From contig JAQRMT010000016.1 of the NCBI GenBank assembly GCA_028599035.1, positions 1 to 18,375 of the forward strand: a DNA stretch of 18,375 nucleotides, written 5' to 3'. This document shows, one piece after another, positions 7,271 through 15,313 of the stretch (position 1 is its first letter; every line of letters begins with the position of its first letter). The notes under the pieces were generated by a model, which worked only from the letters and a program-made list of their open reading frames with translations, made no database searches and was not told where the DNA came from. The translations under genes and the position numbers were made by a program. Source of the DNA: Gammaproteobacteria bacterium (GTDB taxonomy: Bacteria; Pseudomonadota; Gammaproteobacteria; PS1; Pseudothioglobaceae).

Positions 7271-7453
7271 ATGATGAATAACTATCAAAGCACCATATTC
7301 CATCAGTTTGGAAACTTCTTAAGAAACACCATCAAAGCAACCAAAAGTAGGTTTAAAAAAGTTTTTGATTTAATTAGCGATATACAGCCATCTTCTGGGA
7401 AGATAAAATTTGTCATTTTTCCAGTCACTCACAACCATATAGAGGCCTCATAA
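7271..7453 (+). CDS. Possible small protein between RND adaptor and permease (60 residues)
   Basis: I do not recognise this protein. An open frame fills most of the gap between adaptor and permease, and its TAA shares a base with the permease ATG (TAATG), the arrangement expected for coupled translation. The product is basic, rich in Phe, Lys and Asn, with no signal peptide or membrane segment. Residues about 10-38 could form an amphipathic helix (FGNFLRNTIKATKSRFKKVF). Two successive Met codons begin it, and no good Shine-Dalgarno sequence precedes them, which weakens the case. It could be a chance frame in an untranslated spacer. If it is real, it is a candidate accessory subunit or coupling peptide of the pump. 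Confidence 0.4.
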   Translation: MMNNYQSTIFHQFGNFLRNTIKATKSRFKKVFDLISDIQPSSGKIKFVIFPVTHNHIEAS

Positions 7454-10400
7454 TGCCAAAACACGACCATATTGATATTTCTAAAGATGAAAACATTAGT
7501 AAGGATATAATCTTAGATGATTTAAAAGATTATGAGCTAGGCGTTGCTGGAAAATTAACGAAAGCCTTTATCACTTCGCCACTTTCTATCATTCTTTTCT
7601 TTGCCATGCTGGGTGCTGGCATTATGGGGCTTATTTCCACACCACGCCAAGAAGACCCTCAGATTTCTGTGCCGTTGATTGATGTCTTTGTTGAATATCC
7701 AGGCGCCTCTTCGGAGGAAGTGTCTAATATTATAATCAAGCCATTAGAACGGTTGATGTCTAATATTTTGGGCGTTAAGCATGTGTATTCAGTCAGCGAT
7801 AAGGGTCGCGGCATTGTTACTATTGAGTTTGATGTGGGTCAAGAAATGACAACCTCTGTTGTCAAAGTGCGTGATAAAATGCGGGCAAATCTTGATTTTA
7901 TGCCGCCAGGTGCTAGAACGCCACTGGTGAAACCAAAAGAAATTGATGATGTGTCTATTGTCAATCTTACTTTATGGTCAAAATCACTTGATGATGGGCA
8001 ACTACGCTCCTTGGGATTGGAATTATTACAGCAACTTGCCAAGGTTCCAGATACCAATAGTGGTTTTGTTGTCGGTGGACGCAAAGAGATTTTCCATATT
8101 GATGTTTTTCCTGGTCGCTTAGCAGGCTATGGTATTTCTATTCAGCATATTTCAAACACCATTGGTGGTGCAAATGTTAGTTCACACACAGGTAATATCG
8201 AGCTAAACGGCTACAAAATGGAAGTTTACTCAGGTGACTTTTTTAAGAAAGTAGAAGACATTGAGAATTTAGTGGTTGCAGTGAATGATGGTAAACCTGT
8301 CTATGTGCGTGATGTAGCAGATGTATATTATGCGCCAGAAGAGGCACACCATATGGTCAATCATTACACAGGCGCTGCCAGTACAGACAAAATAAGAGCA
8401 ACGGGCGAACAAGCGGTAACTATTGCTATTGCTAAGAAATTCGGCTCTAATGGTGTTCAAGTCGCCAATGATATTTTGGCTAAAGTTGAAGAACTCAAAG
8501 GGCGCTTGATTCCTGATAATGTTAAAGTTAGTGTTAGCAGAAACTACGGGAAATCCGCCAAAGACAAGGTTAATTCACTCATTAAAAAACTTTTTATTGC
8601 CACAGGTGCAGTCACTCTATTAGTTTGGTTTGCGCTTGGTATTCGTCCTGCAATCGTTGTAACCCTGGTGATTCCAGTTGTATTGTTAATGACCATATTC
8701 TCAGCATGGATGCTGGGTATGACGATTGATCGAGTGAGTTTGTTTGCATTGATTTTTTCAATTGGTATTTTGGTGGATGATGCGATTGTGGTGACTGAGA
8801 ATATTTATCGTCGCTGGCTAATTGATAATAAAATTACCATTGCTACCGCAATTGACGCAGTGCGCGAAGTCGGCAATCCAACTATTCTAGCAACCTTTAC
8901 TGTGGTTGCCGCTTTGGTTCCGATGGCGGCAGTGAGCGGCATGATGGGGCCATATATGGCGCCAATTCCAGTCTTAGGATCAGTAGCAATGATGTTTTCG
9001 CTATTTGCTGCTTTTGTATTTACGCCTTATTTTGTAATGAAATTTGTCCCACCACTCAATGTGTTACATAAAATGCACGAAAAAGAAGAAAAAGAGGGTA
9101 AGGTGATGCATGCATTCTTTCGTTCAACCATCTCTAAATTATTGGATGTTAAAGCTTATGGAATGGGGTTTTTAATTGGCTTAGTGGTAGCTTTCTTTCT
9201 CTCAATGTCGATGTTTTACACCACAGCAGTGCCCGTGAAAATGCTGCCATTAGACAACAAATCAGAATTTGGCGTATCACTTGATATGCCGGACGGATCT
9301 GCATTAGCACAGACCGCATCAACTTTGCATAAAATGGCGCAAATCCTACGCAAAATGCCAGAAGTGGTGTCTATTCAAAGTTATACAGGCACTGCCAAAC
9401 CATTTGATTTTAACGGCTTGGTTAGGCACTCGTATTTAAGGCAAAACTCTTCAGAAGGTGAATTGCAAATCCAACTATCAGACAAAGGTCATCGTGACCG
9501 CTCAAGCCATGAAATTGCACTTGAAGCACGCACGCTCATTCAACAAGTGGCACTTGATGTGGGTGCAAATTATGCCGTGGTTGAGATGCCGCCTGGTCCA
9601 CCAGTGTTGCGTCCAGTGGTTGCAGAAGTGTATGGACCCGATAAAGTAACGCGTCGTAAGTTGGCAAATGACCTAACTAAAATGTTTAAAGAGTCAGGCG
9701 CAATGACAGATATTGACAACCTAATGCGTGATGAATATCCCGTGATTAATTTTCAAGTGGACACCGCAAAAGCATCGCATTTTGGGATTAGCGTACAAAC
9801 CATTAAACAAACATTGTCAATGGCAATGAGTAGTTTTAATGTAACAACCATTCGCCTTAAAAACGCACTTGAACCTTCGCGCGTTTGCTTAAAAGTACCG
9901 CTATCTAAACGCTCACAACTTTCTTATTTAACGCAATTACCTGTGCCTTCACAGCATGGTGGGATGATTCCAATTTCTGAGTTGGGCTCCTTTATATATA
10001 AAAAACAAGATGATTTAATTTTCCACAAAGATCTTGTCGATGTTGAATATGTGTTGGGCGAACCCATAGGGCGACTGAGTGCGCCAATTTATGCAATGAT
10101 GAGTGTAGATGATTTGTTGCTTAAATACCAAACAGTTGATGGTAAACAGTTACAAGGCGAGTATTTAGGTCCACCAGAAGACCAAACTGTGCCAAGCTTT
10201 GAATGGACTGGAGAGTGGACGGTTACTTATGAAACTTTTAGAGATATGGGTAGTGCGTTTGCGGTAGCACTGGTGGTTATTTATATGCTGGTTGTTTGGC
10301 AATTTGGTAATTTTATTATCCCAGCAGTCATTATGGCACCCATTCCATTAACCTTGTTAGGCATCGTGCCAGGACATTGGTTGCTGGGCGCAGAATTCAC

Positions 10401-10974
10401 TGCCACTTCGATGATTGGCTGGATTGCTTTGGCAGGTATTATCGTGCGTAACTCAATCTTATTAGTGGACTTTACCGTGCAAGAATACGCCAAAGGCGTG
10501 CCGTTTTTTGATGCCGTGATTAACTCTTGCGCATCAAGAACGCGTCCAATTATGATTACTGCTTTTGCACTGGTTGGTGGATCGAGTGTTATTTTGTCTG
10601 ATCCAATTTTCCAAGGCATGGCAATTTCATTATTGTTCGGCGTACTGGTTTCGACTGTGCTTACTTTGATTGTTATTCCGCTTGGCACATTGTCTGCAGG
10701 CGAAGCATCTTGTCGTGATATTGCTATTAATATGGGCTTATTGCCAGGTGATGCTGATTCTGATGCAAAATACAACATCATGAAAGAAGGCAAGGAAGGT
10801 AAAGAGAGTGAGGATAAAGCCCCCAAAACTGCCAATGCAAAAAAATGGATAAAATCATTACTGGTTAAAGATAAAAAAGAAGATGAAATCGATAGTAGCA
10901 AGGAAAAAACCTTAAAATCTGCAAGGGTTGATACCAGTACTTTGCTTAAAAAAGAAGATAAAAACGATATTTAA
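7453..10974 (+). CDS. RND efflux transporter permease subunit (AcrB/HAE-1-like)
   Basis: Proton-driven resistance-nodulation-division pump of the inner membrane, 1173 residues; relatives are mostly about 1020-1050. The first membrane helix (about residues 45-65) is followed by TPRQEDPQISVP, the common opening of this subfamily. Helix 4 carries the proton-relay pair D442-D443 in SIGILVDDAIVVTENI. In helix 10, R999 (IIVRNSILLVDF) stands where AcrB has K940. The repeated periplasmic porter halves and about twelve helices fit the family. AGAGG seven bases before the ATG supports this start. Two oddities are a charged cytoplasmic N-terminal extension of about 40 residues and a tail of about 95 Lys/Glu/Asp-rich residues after the last helix. 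It pairs with the upstream adaptor; the outer-membrane channel must be encoded elsewhere. Its drug, metal or lipid substrate is unknown. Confidence 0.95.
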   Translation: MPKHDHIDISKDENISKDIILDDLKDYELGVAGKLTKAFITSPLSIILFFAMLGAGIMGLISTPRQEDPQISVPLIDVFVEYPGASSEEVSNIIIKPLERLMSNILGVKHVYSVSDKGRGIVTIEFDVGQEMTTSVVKVRDKMRANLDFMPPGARTPLVKPKEIDDVSIVNLTLWSKSLDDGQLRSLGLELLQQLAKVPDTNSGFVVGGRKEIFHIDVFPGRLAGYGISIQHISNTIGGANVSSHTGNIELNGYKMEVYSGDFFKKVEDIENLVVAVNDGKPVYVRDVADVYYAPEEAHHMVNHYTGAASTDKIRATGEQAVTIAIAKKFGSNGVQVANDILAKVEELKGRLIPDNVKVSVSRNYGKSAKDKVNSLIKKLFIATGAVTLLVWFALGIRPAIVVTLVIPVVLLMTIFSAWMLGMTIDRVSLFALIFSIGILVDDAIVVTENIYRRWLIDNKITIATAIDAVREVGNPTILATFTVVAALVPMAAVSGMMGPYMAPIPVLGSVAMMFSLFAAFVFTPYFVMKFVPPLNVLHKMHEKEEKEGKVMHAFFRSTISKLLDVKAYGMGFLIGLVVAFFLSMSMFYTTAVPVKMLPLDNKSEFGVSLDMPDGSALAQTASTLHKMAQILRKMPEVVSIQSYTGTAKPFDFNGLVRHSYLRQNSSEGELQIQLSDKGHRDRSSHEIALEARTLIQQVALDVGANYAVVEMPPGPPVLRPVVAEVYGPDKVTRRKLANDLTKMFKESGAMTDIDNLMRDEYPVINFQVDTAKASHFGISVQTIKQTLSMAMSSFNVTTIRLKNALEPSRVCLKVPLSKRSQLSYLTQLPVPSQHGGMIPISELGSFIYKKQDDLIFHKDLVDVEYVLGEPIGRLSAPIYAMMSVDDLLLKYQTVDGKQLQGEYLGPPEDQTVPSFEWTGEWTVTYETFRDMGSAFAVALVVIYMLVVWQFGNFIIPAVIMAPIPLTLLGIVPGHWLLGAEFTATSMIGWIALAGIIVRNSILLVDFTVQEYAKGVPFFDAVINSCASRTRPIMITAFALVGGSSVILSDPIFQGMAISLLFGVLVSTVLTLIVIPLGTLSAGEASCRDIAINMGLLPGDADSDAKYNIMKEGKEGKESEDKAPKTANAKKWIKSLLVKDKKEDEIDSSKEKTLKSARVDTSTLLKKEDKNDI

Positions 10975-10985
10975 ACAGCTTAATA

Positions 10986-11016
10986 CTCTTTGTTGTTTTG
11001 ACTAAAAAGCAAAGAG
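10986..11016. repeat. Inverted repeat between RND permease and lipA
   Basis: CTCTTTG (10986-10992) and CAAAGAG (11010-11016) can form a 7-bp stem, with additional TTTT/AAAA pairing inside the loop. A second pair, TGAATAA (11025-11031) and TTATTCA (11048-11054), overlaps the lipA stop. Neither stem is GC-rich and neither is followed by a T-run on either strand, so they do not qualify as standard intrinsic terminators. They might still slow converging transcription. The 77-base spacer holds nothing else that I can see. Confidence 0.25.
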
Positions 11017-11051
11017 AATTGCAGTGAATAAGATCAAATCAACTTTATTAT

Positions 11052-11999
11052 TCAACCAATAGACTCGCCAGAGGCTTGTAAATCCGCATGATACGATGAG
11101 CGCACCATAGGTCCACTGGCAACCTGAGAAAAGCCCATTTCTACAGCAATGTCCTTGTAGCATTTAAATTGCGCAGGGGTAATGTATTCTTCAACAGCTA
11201 AATGATATTTGCTGGGTTGTAAATATTGCCCAAGCGTAAGCATATCCACATTATGCGCCCGCAAATCAGATAAAACATTTATCACTTGTTGCTCATTTTC
11301 CCCCACGCCAAGCATTAAGCCCGATTTGGTTGTTACTTTTGGATGTTGCTGCTTGAAAGATTTTAATAACTGTAAAGAGGCCACATAATCTGCTCCTGGA
11401 CGCACTTTTGGATACAAACTTGGCACAGTTTCAAGATTATGATTAAACACATCGGGTGGGCAAGTTTCAAACACAGACAGCGCTTTTTCCATTCTCCCTC
11501 TAAAATCTGGCGTAAGTATTTCGATCTTAACTTGTGGTGTGGCTTGTCTTATTTCGTCAATACATTGTTTAAAATGACTGGCACCACCATCACGCAAGTC
11601 ATCTCTATCCACTGAGGTGATTACCACATACTTAAGTACCATTTTCTCAATCGTTTGTGCCAGATGTTTTGGCTCATCTGTGTCTAGTGGCTTGGGTTTG
11701 CCATGTGCCACATCGCAAAACGGACAACGGCGGGTGCAAATTTGCCCCATAATCATAAAGGTCGCTGTACCGTGGTTAAAACACTCGCTAAGGTTGGGAC
11801 ATTGAGCCTCTTCACAGACGGTAAATAGTTTTTGTGAACGCAATGTGTTTTTAAGTTTCTCAACTTTTGAACCAGCAGGGTGTTTAATACGAATCCAGCT
11901 CGGCTTTCTTAGTGGTATGCGTGTTGCATCAGGCTTGATTTTCAAACGAGCAGTTTTCGATTCGCCTTTTAAGGCTTTAATTTCAATTTCTTGTAACAT
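11052..11999 (-). CDS. lipA: Lipoyl synthase
   Basis: Radical SAM enzyme that inserts two sulfur atoms into protein-bound octanoyl groups to make the lipoyl cofactor of 2-oxoacid dehydrogenases and the glycine cleavage system. The 315 residues show both iron-sulfur sites: the auxiliary cluster cysteines C62, C67 and C73 (CEEAQCPNLSEC) and the radical SAM triad C88, C92 and C95 (CTRRCPFC). The essential C-terminal RSSYHAD motif, whose Ser ligates the auxiliary cluster, is present. The ATG at 11999 overlaps the end of lipB by 17 bases. The gene is last in the DUF493-lipB-lipA operon and converges on the RND permease. Confidence 0.98.
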   Translation of the reverse strand: MLQEIEIKALKGESKTARLKIKPDATRIPLRKPSWIRIKHPAGSKVEKLKNTLRSQKLFTVCEEAQCPNLSECFNHGTATFMIMGQICTRRCPFCDVAHGKPKPLDTDEPKHLAQTIEKMVLKYVVITSVDRDDLRDGGASHFKQCIDEIRQATPQVKIEILTPDFRGRMEKALSVFETCPPDVFNHNLETVPSLYPKVRPGADYVASLQLLKSFKQQHPKVTTKSGLMLGVGENEQQVINVLSDLRAHNVDMLTLGQYLQPSKYHLAVEEYITPAQFKCYKDIAVEMGFSQVASGPMVRSSYHADLQASGESIG

Positions 12000-12588
12000 A
12001 CTTGTTTAGGATTTGAGTAAGTTCATTGGCAACGGTTTCAATCTTGATATTATCCGTTAAATCCGCTAATTGTGTTACTGCTAAACCTTGGTATCCGCAA
12101 GGGTTTATTTGTGAAAAAGGAGATAGATCCATATCGACATTAAGGCTTAAACCGTGATAAGTACTACCATTTTTTACTTTAAGCCCCAATGCAGCAATTT
12201 TTGCACCCTCAACATACACGCCTGGTGCACCCTCTTTTGTTTGTGATTGAATGTTGTAATGACTTAATAAGTCTATGATTGCCGCCTCCATCAATGACAC
12301 CATTTTTTTCACCCCAATACCCAAGCGCTTTAAATCAATCAGACAATACACAACCAACTGCCCAGGTCCGTGATAAGTAATTTGTCCGCCACGATCAGTC
12401 TGTACCACGGGAATATTACCACTTTTTAGCAGATGTTTGACATTACCAGAGATGCCTTGAGTGAAAATAGGTGGATGCTCAATAATCCATAATTCATCTT
12501 CGGTATTGTTATGACGATTTTCGCTAAACACCTGCATCGCCTCCCAAGTTTGCGTGTAGTCTTGCAATCCTAATTTAAGTATTTTCAA
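11983..12588 (-). CDS. lipB: Lipoyl(octanoyl) transferase
   Basis: LipB moves octanoate from acyl carrier protein onto the lipoyl domains of target enzymes, providing the substrate for LipA. The 201 residues contain the family stretch TDRGGQITYHGPGQLVVY, the catalytic lysine K130 (GAKIAALG) and the catalytic cysteine C164 (INPCGYQG) that forms the acyl-enzyme thioester. It overlaps lipA by 17 bases and the upstream DUF493 gene by four (ATGA), so the three genes are read as one unit. No lplA-type scavenging ligase is in the window. Confidence 0.98.
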   Translation of the reverse strand: MKILKLGLQDYTQTWEAMQVFSENRHNNTEDELWIIEHPPIFTQGISGNVKHLLKSGNIPVVQTDRGGQITYHGPGQLVVYCLIDLKRLGIGVKKMVSLMEAAIIDLLSHYNIQSQTKEGAPGVYVEGAKIAALGLKVKNGSTYHGLSLNVDMDLSPFSQINPCGYQGLAVTQLADLTDNIKIETVANELTQILNKYVTRN

Positions 12589-12869
12589 AGTATATAGGCA
12601 ACCAGAGGGTGGTCTTGAAGTTCTTTATTAATTGAATTTAACTGCGATACGCTGGTTGCTATTATTCTGACGGTATAAGAAATATAACGACCTTTGGTGC
12701 TTTTCCTGCTGCTAATTTGACTTGGGTGAATTTCGCCAGCATGGCGCTCAATAATAGCGCACATTTCAGTGTGTAATTCATCACAATCTTTGCCCATTAC
12801 CTTTACAGGATAATCACAAGGGAAGTTAAAAATCTCTTCTGGTGTGGGTTTTGAATTAGGCTTAATCAT
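12585..12869 (-). CDS. DUF493 (YbeD/HP0495 family) protein
   Basis: Small cytoplasmic protein of 94 residues with the ferredoxin-like (ACT-like) fold of the YbeD family; E. coli YbeD has 87. Recognisable stretches are FNFPCDYPVKVMG near the start and SKGRYISYTVRIIATSVSQL with the closing ELQDHPLVAYIL. The family is widely found directly upstream of lipB, as here, and this position is the best clue to its role; a regulatory or binding function in lipoate metabolism has been supposed but not proven. The ATG at 12869 has only a poor Shine-Dalgarno sequence. It is the first gene of the lipoate operon. Confidence 0.93.
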   Translation of the reverse strand: MIKPNSKPTPEEIFNFPCDYPVKVMGKDCDELHTEMCAIIERHAGEIHPSQISSRKSTKGRYISYTVRIIATSVSQLNSINKELQDHPLVAYIL

Positions 12870-12894
12870 ACTGGGTAATTTTAGTGTCTATTAC

Positions 12895-12900
12895 TATAAA
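12895..12900 (+). promoter_or_regulatory. Candidate -10 box for the MoxR operon
   Basis: TATAAA (12895-12900), continuing as TATAAAAT, lies in the 63-base divergent spacer between DUF493 and the MoxR gene. No convincing -35 hexamer is found 16-18 bases upstream. If used, transcription would start near 12907 and leave about 26 bases before the ATG at 12933. On the other strand TTGACC (12917-12912) is a possible -35 for the lipoate operon, but no -10 sits at a good distance. Confidence 0.3.
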
Positions 12901-12932
12901 ATGGGGTCAATTTTAATACTTTCAAGCTAGAT

Positions 12933-13973
12933 ATGCGCCCAGAACAAGTTAGCACCATTTTAAATCAAGAATTTGAATCGGTTTTTCACGGTCACCACAC
13001 ACCAGTAATGCTATGGGGTGCACCTGGTATTGGCAAATCTCAAATCATTTCACAAGTTGCACAATTGCACGAGGTGAATATTATCGACATTCGTTTATCA
13101 CAAATGGAGCCCAGTGATTTGCGTGGCATTCCTTTTAAAAATGGCAAACAAGTGGATTGGGCAATTCCATCGCTATTACCAGATGAAAAACGACACGGAA
13201 AACAAGGTATTTTATTTCTAGATGAAATTACCTCGGCGCCCCCCAGCGTTTCTGCGGCGGCTTATCAGTTGATTTTAGACAGGCGTTTGGGTGATTATAT
13301 TGTGCCCGATGGTTGGGTGATTTTTGCCGCTGGCAATCGCCAAGGCGACCGTGGCGTAACTTACTCCATGCCCGCACCCCTTGCCAATCGTTTTTCACAT
13401 TACGAACTTGATGTAAACCTTGATGATTGGGTGGCTTGGGCGTATAAAAACAACATTGATGAGCGACTTATTGGTTTTTTGCGTTATCGCCCTGAACACT
13501 TGTTTGAATTTGACTCTGCACACAACCCTGTGGCTTTCCCTTCACCCAGAACTTGGGAATTTACCCACCGTGCCTTGCAAAAATTTGACAACAATTTGAA
13601 TTTATTCAGAGCCGCTGCTAGCGCTTGTGTTGGTGAAGTGGCAGGTATTGAAGTGGCAACTTTTATCGAACATTTAGAAGATTTGCCAGATTTAGATGCT
13701 ATTGTGAACGGTGAATCTGTCTCAATCCCCGATGCTATCGACCTGCAATACGCAATCTGCTCCGCCTTAGTAGGCAGAGCGATTAGTGTTAAAGGCAAGG
13801 ACAATGCCAAACAAGTGTGGGGTAATATTCTTAATTTTGCCCGTGATTTCCCACAAAAAGAGCTCGGCGTAATGCTGGTATCCGATATGCAGCGCGCTAT
13901 TGGTGAGGAAATTTTTACCATTCCAGAATTCGCCAACTGGGCAAATAAAATCGCTGAGACCTTATTTGACTAG
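12933..13973 (+). CDS. MoxR-family AAA+ ATPase
   Basis: AAA+ ATPase of the MoxR clade, a group of chaperone-like ATPases that usually work with VWA-domain partners encoded next door. The 346 residues carry Walker A GAPGIGKS (29-36), Walker B ILFLDE (93-98), a sensor-1 region with N135 (FAAGNRQGDRG) and an arginine-finger-like R153 (PLANRFSHYEL). The alpha-helical lid follows. No membrane segment or signal peptide is present, so it acts in the cytoplasm. Its TAG stop shares one base with the GTG start of the VWA gene (TAGTG), a strong sign of coupled synthesis. Maturation of a metalloenzyme or complex is a general theme for MoxR proteins; the target here is unknown. Confidence 0.93.
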   Translation: MRPEQVSTILNQEFESVFHGHHTPVMLWGAPGIGKSQIISQVAQLHEVNIIDIRLSQMEPSDLRGIPFKNGKQVDWAIPSLLPDEKRHGKQGILFLDEITSAPPSVSAAAYQLILDRRLGDYIVPDGWVIFAAGNRQGDRGVTYSMPAPLANRFSHYELDVNLDDWVAWAYKNNIDERLIGFLRYRPEHLFEFDSAHNPVAFPSPRTWEFTHRALQKFDNNLNLFRAAASACVGEVAGIEVATFIEHLEDLPDLDAIVNGESVSIPDAIDLQYAICSALVGRAISVKGKDNAKQVWGNILNFARDFPQKELGVMLVSDMQRAIGEEIFTIPEFANWANKIAETLFD

Positions 13974-15313
13974 TGGAAAAATACCCAACATGGCAAGATA
14001 ACTCTACAAAACCTGAGGAAAAGGTTAGGGTGGTTGGTGAGGATATTGTCCAGCTGGAGCAAGAAGACGCACTTAGTGGTAATGATTTAGAGGCAATCAA
14101 AGACAGGCTTACCAAGGCACGCACGCAACTTATTTTAGACCAACCTTTTTTGGGTAATTTGGTGTTGCGATTGCCTTTAGTGGCAGCAGATTCTTGGTGT
14201 AAAACCAGTGCTACGGATGCCAAAAGTTTTTACTACAATCCTAAATTTATTGATGCATTAAACAATCATCAAATAAAATTTGTATTGATTCATGAGGCGC
14301 TGCATTGCGCACTGACGCACTTTGCACGGCGGGGCAATCGCACTAAGCATAAGTGGGATTTGGCTTGTGATTTTGCCATTAATCCGCTGTTGGTCAAGGA
14401 GGGCTTTCATCCGCCGATTGATGTACCGATTTTTCAGCAATATGCGGGTATGATTGCCGAGGAAATCTATCCGATGATTGACGATAACCTTAATCAAGAA
14501 CCAATGGATCAGCATTTGTATGACGATCAGGCGAATGATAACTCTAAGCAATCGGATGGCGGGTTGCGTGAAGACCAGCTACAAAAAGAACCCGAACCTA
14601 AAAACAAGGAAAGCAAGGATAGTAAAGGCAAGCAGGGTAGTGCACCTTCTTTGGCACGGCAGCCTGCCAAACTACAGCCTGATGAGATTGAAAAACTTGC
14701 TACCCAATGGCAAAAAAACCTTGCATCTAGTGCACAACTTGCCCAACAAGCGGGAAAATTAGACGGTGAATTTGCCAAACTGGTTGATTTTTTTTTACAA
14801 CCCCAGGTTTCATGGCAATCGCTGTTGGCACGATATATGTCAGCATTTGCCCGTGATGATTTTTCCTATACACGCCCATCGCGTAGAGCTGGCGAGGCAA
14901 TCCTGCCATCACTTAAATCCCATCAAATCGATATTACCGTGGCAATTGACACTTCTGGCTCTATTTCACAAGCAGAAGTGGATGAGTTTGTTTCAGAAGT
15001 GAGTGCTATTAAAGCCAATTTGCGTGCCAGTATTTCATTAATTGCGTGCGATGAGCGACTCTCAGAACACTCTCCTTGGTATTTTGAGGCTTGGGATGAG
15101 TTGCAATTTCCGGCATCTTTGGGTGGTGGCAAAGGCACCAACTTTAACCCCGTATTTGACTATATTGACACGCAAGATAGGGCTTGCGATGTGCTGATTT
15201 ACTTTACTGACGCTAAGGGGAAATTTCCCGAAATTGAGCCTTATTACCCCGTTTTATGGCTAGTAAAAGGTAAAGAGGCCATTCCATGGGGCACAAGGAT
15301 ACAATTGCAATGA
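13973..15313 (+). CDS. Putative metallopeptidase with C-terminal VWA-like domain (DUF2201 family)
   Basis: A 446-residue two-domain protein. The N-terminal part carries a zinc-peptidase-type motif, H107-E108-A-L-H111 (IHEALHCALTH), followed by KWDLACDFAINPLL, as in the DUF2201 metallopeptidase-like domain. A charged low-complexity linker follows (about 180-225; Lys/Glu/Asp/Gln-rich). The C-terminal VWA-like domain has a complete metal-ion-dependent adhesion site: D326-T-S-G-S330, T389 (GGGKGTNF) and D413 (YFTDAKG). Translation starts at a GTG overlapping the MoxR stop; a later ATG would lose conserved sequence. Its own stop overlaps the rhodanese ATG (ATGA). MoxR-VWA pairing suggests a ring ATPase with an adaptor that recruits substrate. 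Whether the peptidase site is active cannot be told from sequence. Confidence 0.92.
   Translation: MEKYPTWQDNSTKPEEKVRVVGEDIVQLEQEDALSGNDLEAIKDRLTKARTQLILDQPFLGNLVLRLPLVAADSWCKTSATDAKSFYYNPKFIDALNNHQIKFVLIHEALHCALTHFARRGNRTKHKWDLACDFAINPLLVKEGFHPPIDVPIFQQYAGMIAEEIYPMIDDNLNQEPMDQHLYDDQANDNSKQSDGGLREDQLQKEPEPKNKESKDSKGKQGSAPSLARQPAKLQPDEIEKLATQWQKNLASSAQLAQQAGKLDGEFAKLVDFFLQPQVSWQSLLARYMSAFARDDFSYTRPSRRAGEAILPSLKSHQIDITVAIDTSGSISQAEVDEFVSEVSAIKANLRASISLIACDERLSEHSPWYFEAWDELQFPASLGGGKGTNFNPVFDYIDTQDRACDVLIYFTDAKGKFPEIEPYYPVLWLVKGKEAIPWGTRIQLQ

Noticed and set aside
7283..7340. Near-repeat ATCAAAGCA seen twice and palindrome TTCTTAAGAA at 7317-7326 in the adaptor-permease gap
   Set aside because: They are too short and too AT-rich to distinguish from chance; no array or protein-binding site can be supported.
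10281..10901. 206-codon minus-strand open frame inside the RND permease
   Set aside because: It lies wholly antisense to the conserved final helices of the permease. Its length follows from the codon bias of the real frame and its sequence resembles no family I know.
10975..11051. Rho-independent terminator for the RND operon or lipA
   Set aside because: The two stem-loops are AT-rich and lack a following T-run on either strand, so they are listed only as an inverted repeat.
13484..14223. Minus-strand frames of 150 and 102 codons opposite the MoxR and VWA genes
   Set aside because: They are antisense to strongly conserved ATPase and metallopeptidase sequence, with no start signals or recognisable domains.
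14258..15141. Several 60-97 codon frames on both strands within the VWA gene
   Set aside because: All overlap the 446-residue protein, whose HEALH and DTSGS motifs fix the true frame.
15286..15309. Earlier ATG of the rhodanese gene at 15286
   Set aside because: The ATG at 15310 has AAGGAT at ideal spacing and forms an ATGA overlap with the VWA stop; the extra eight residues are not rhodanese-like.
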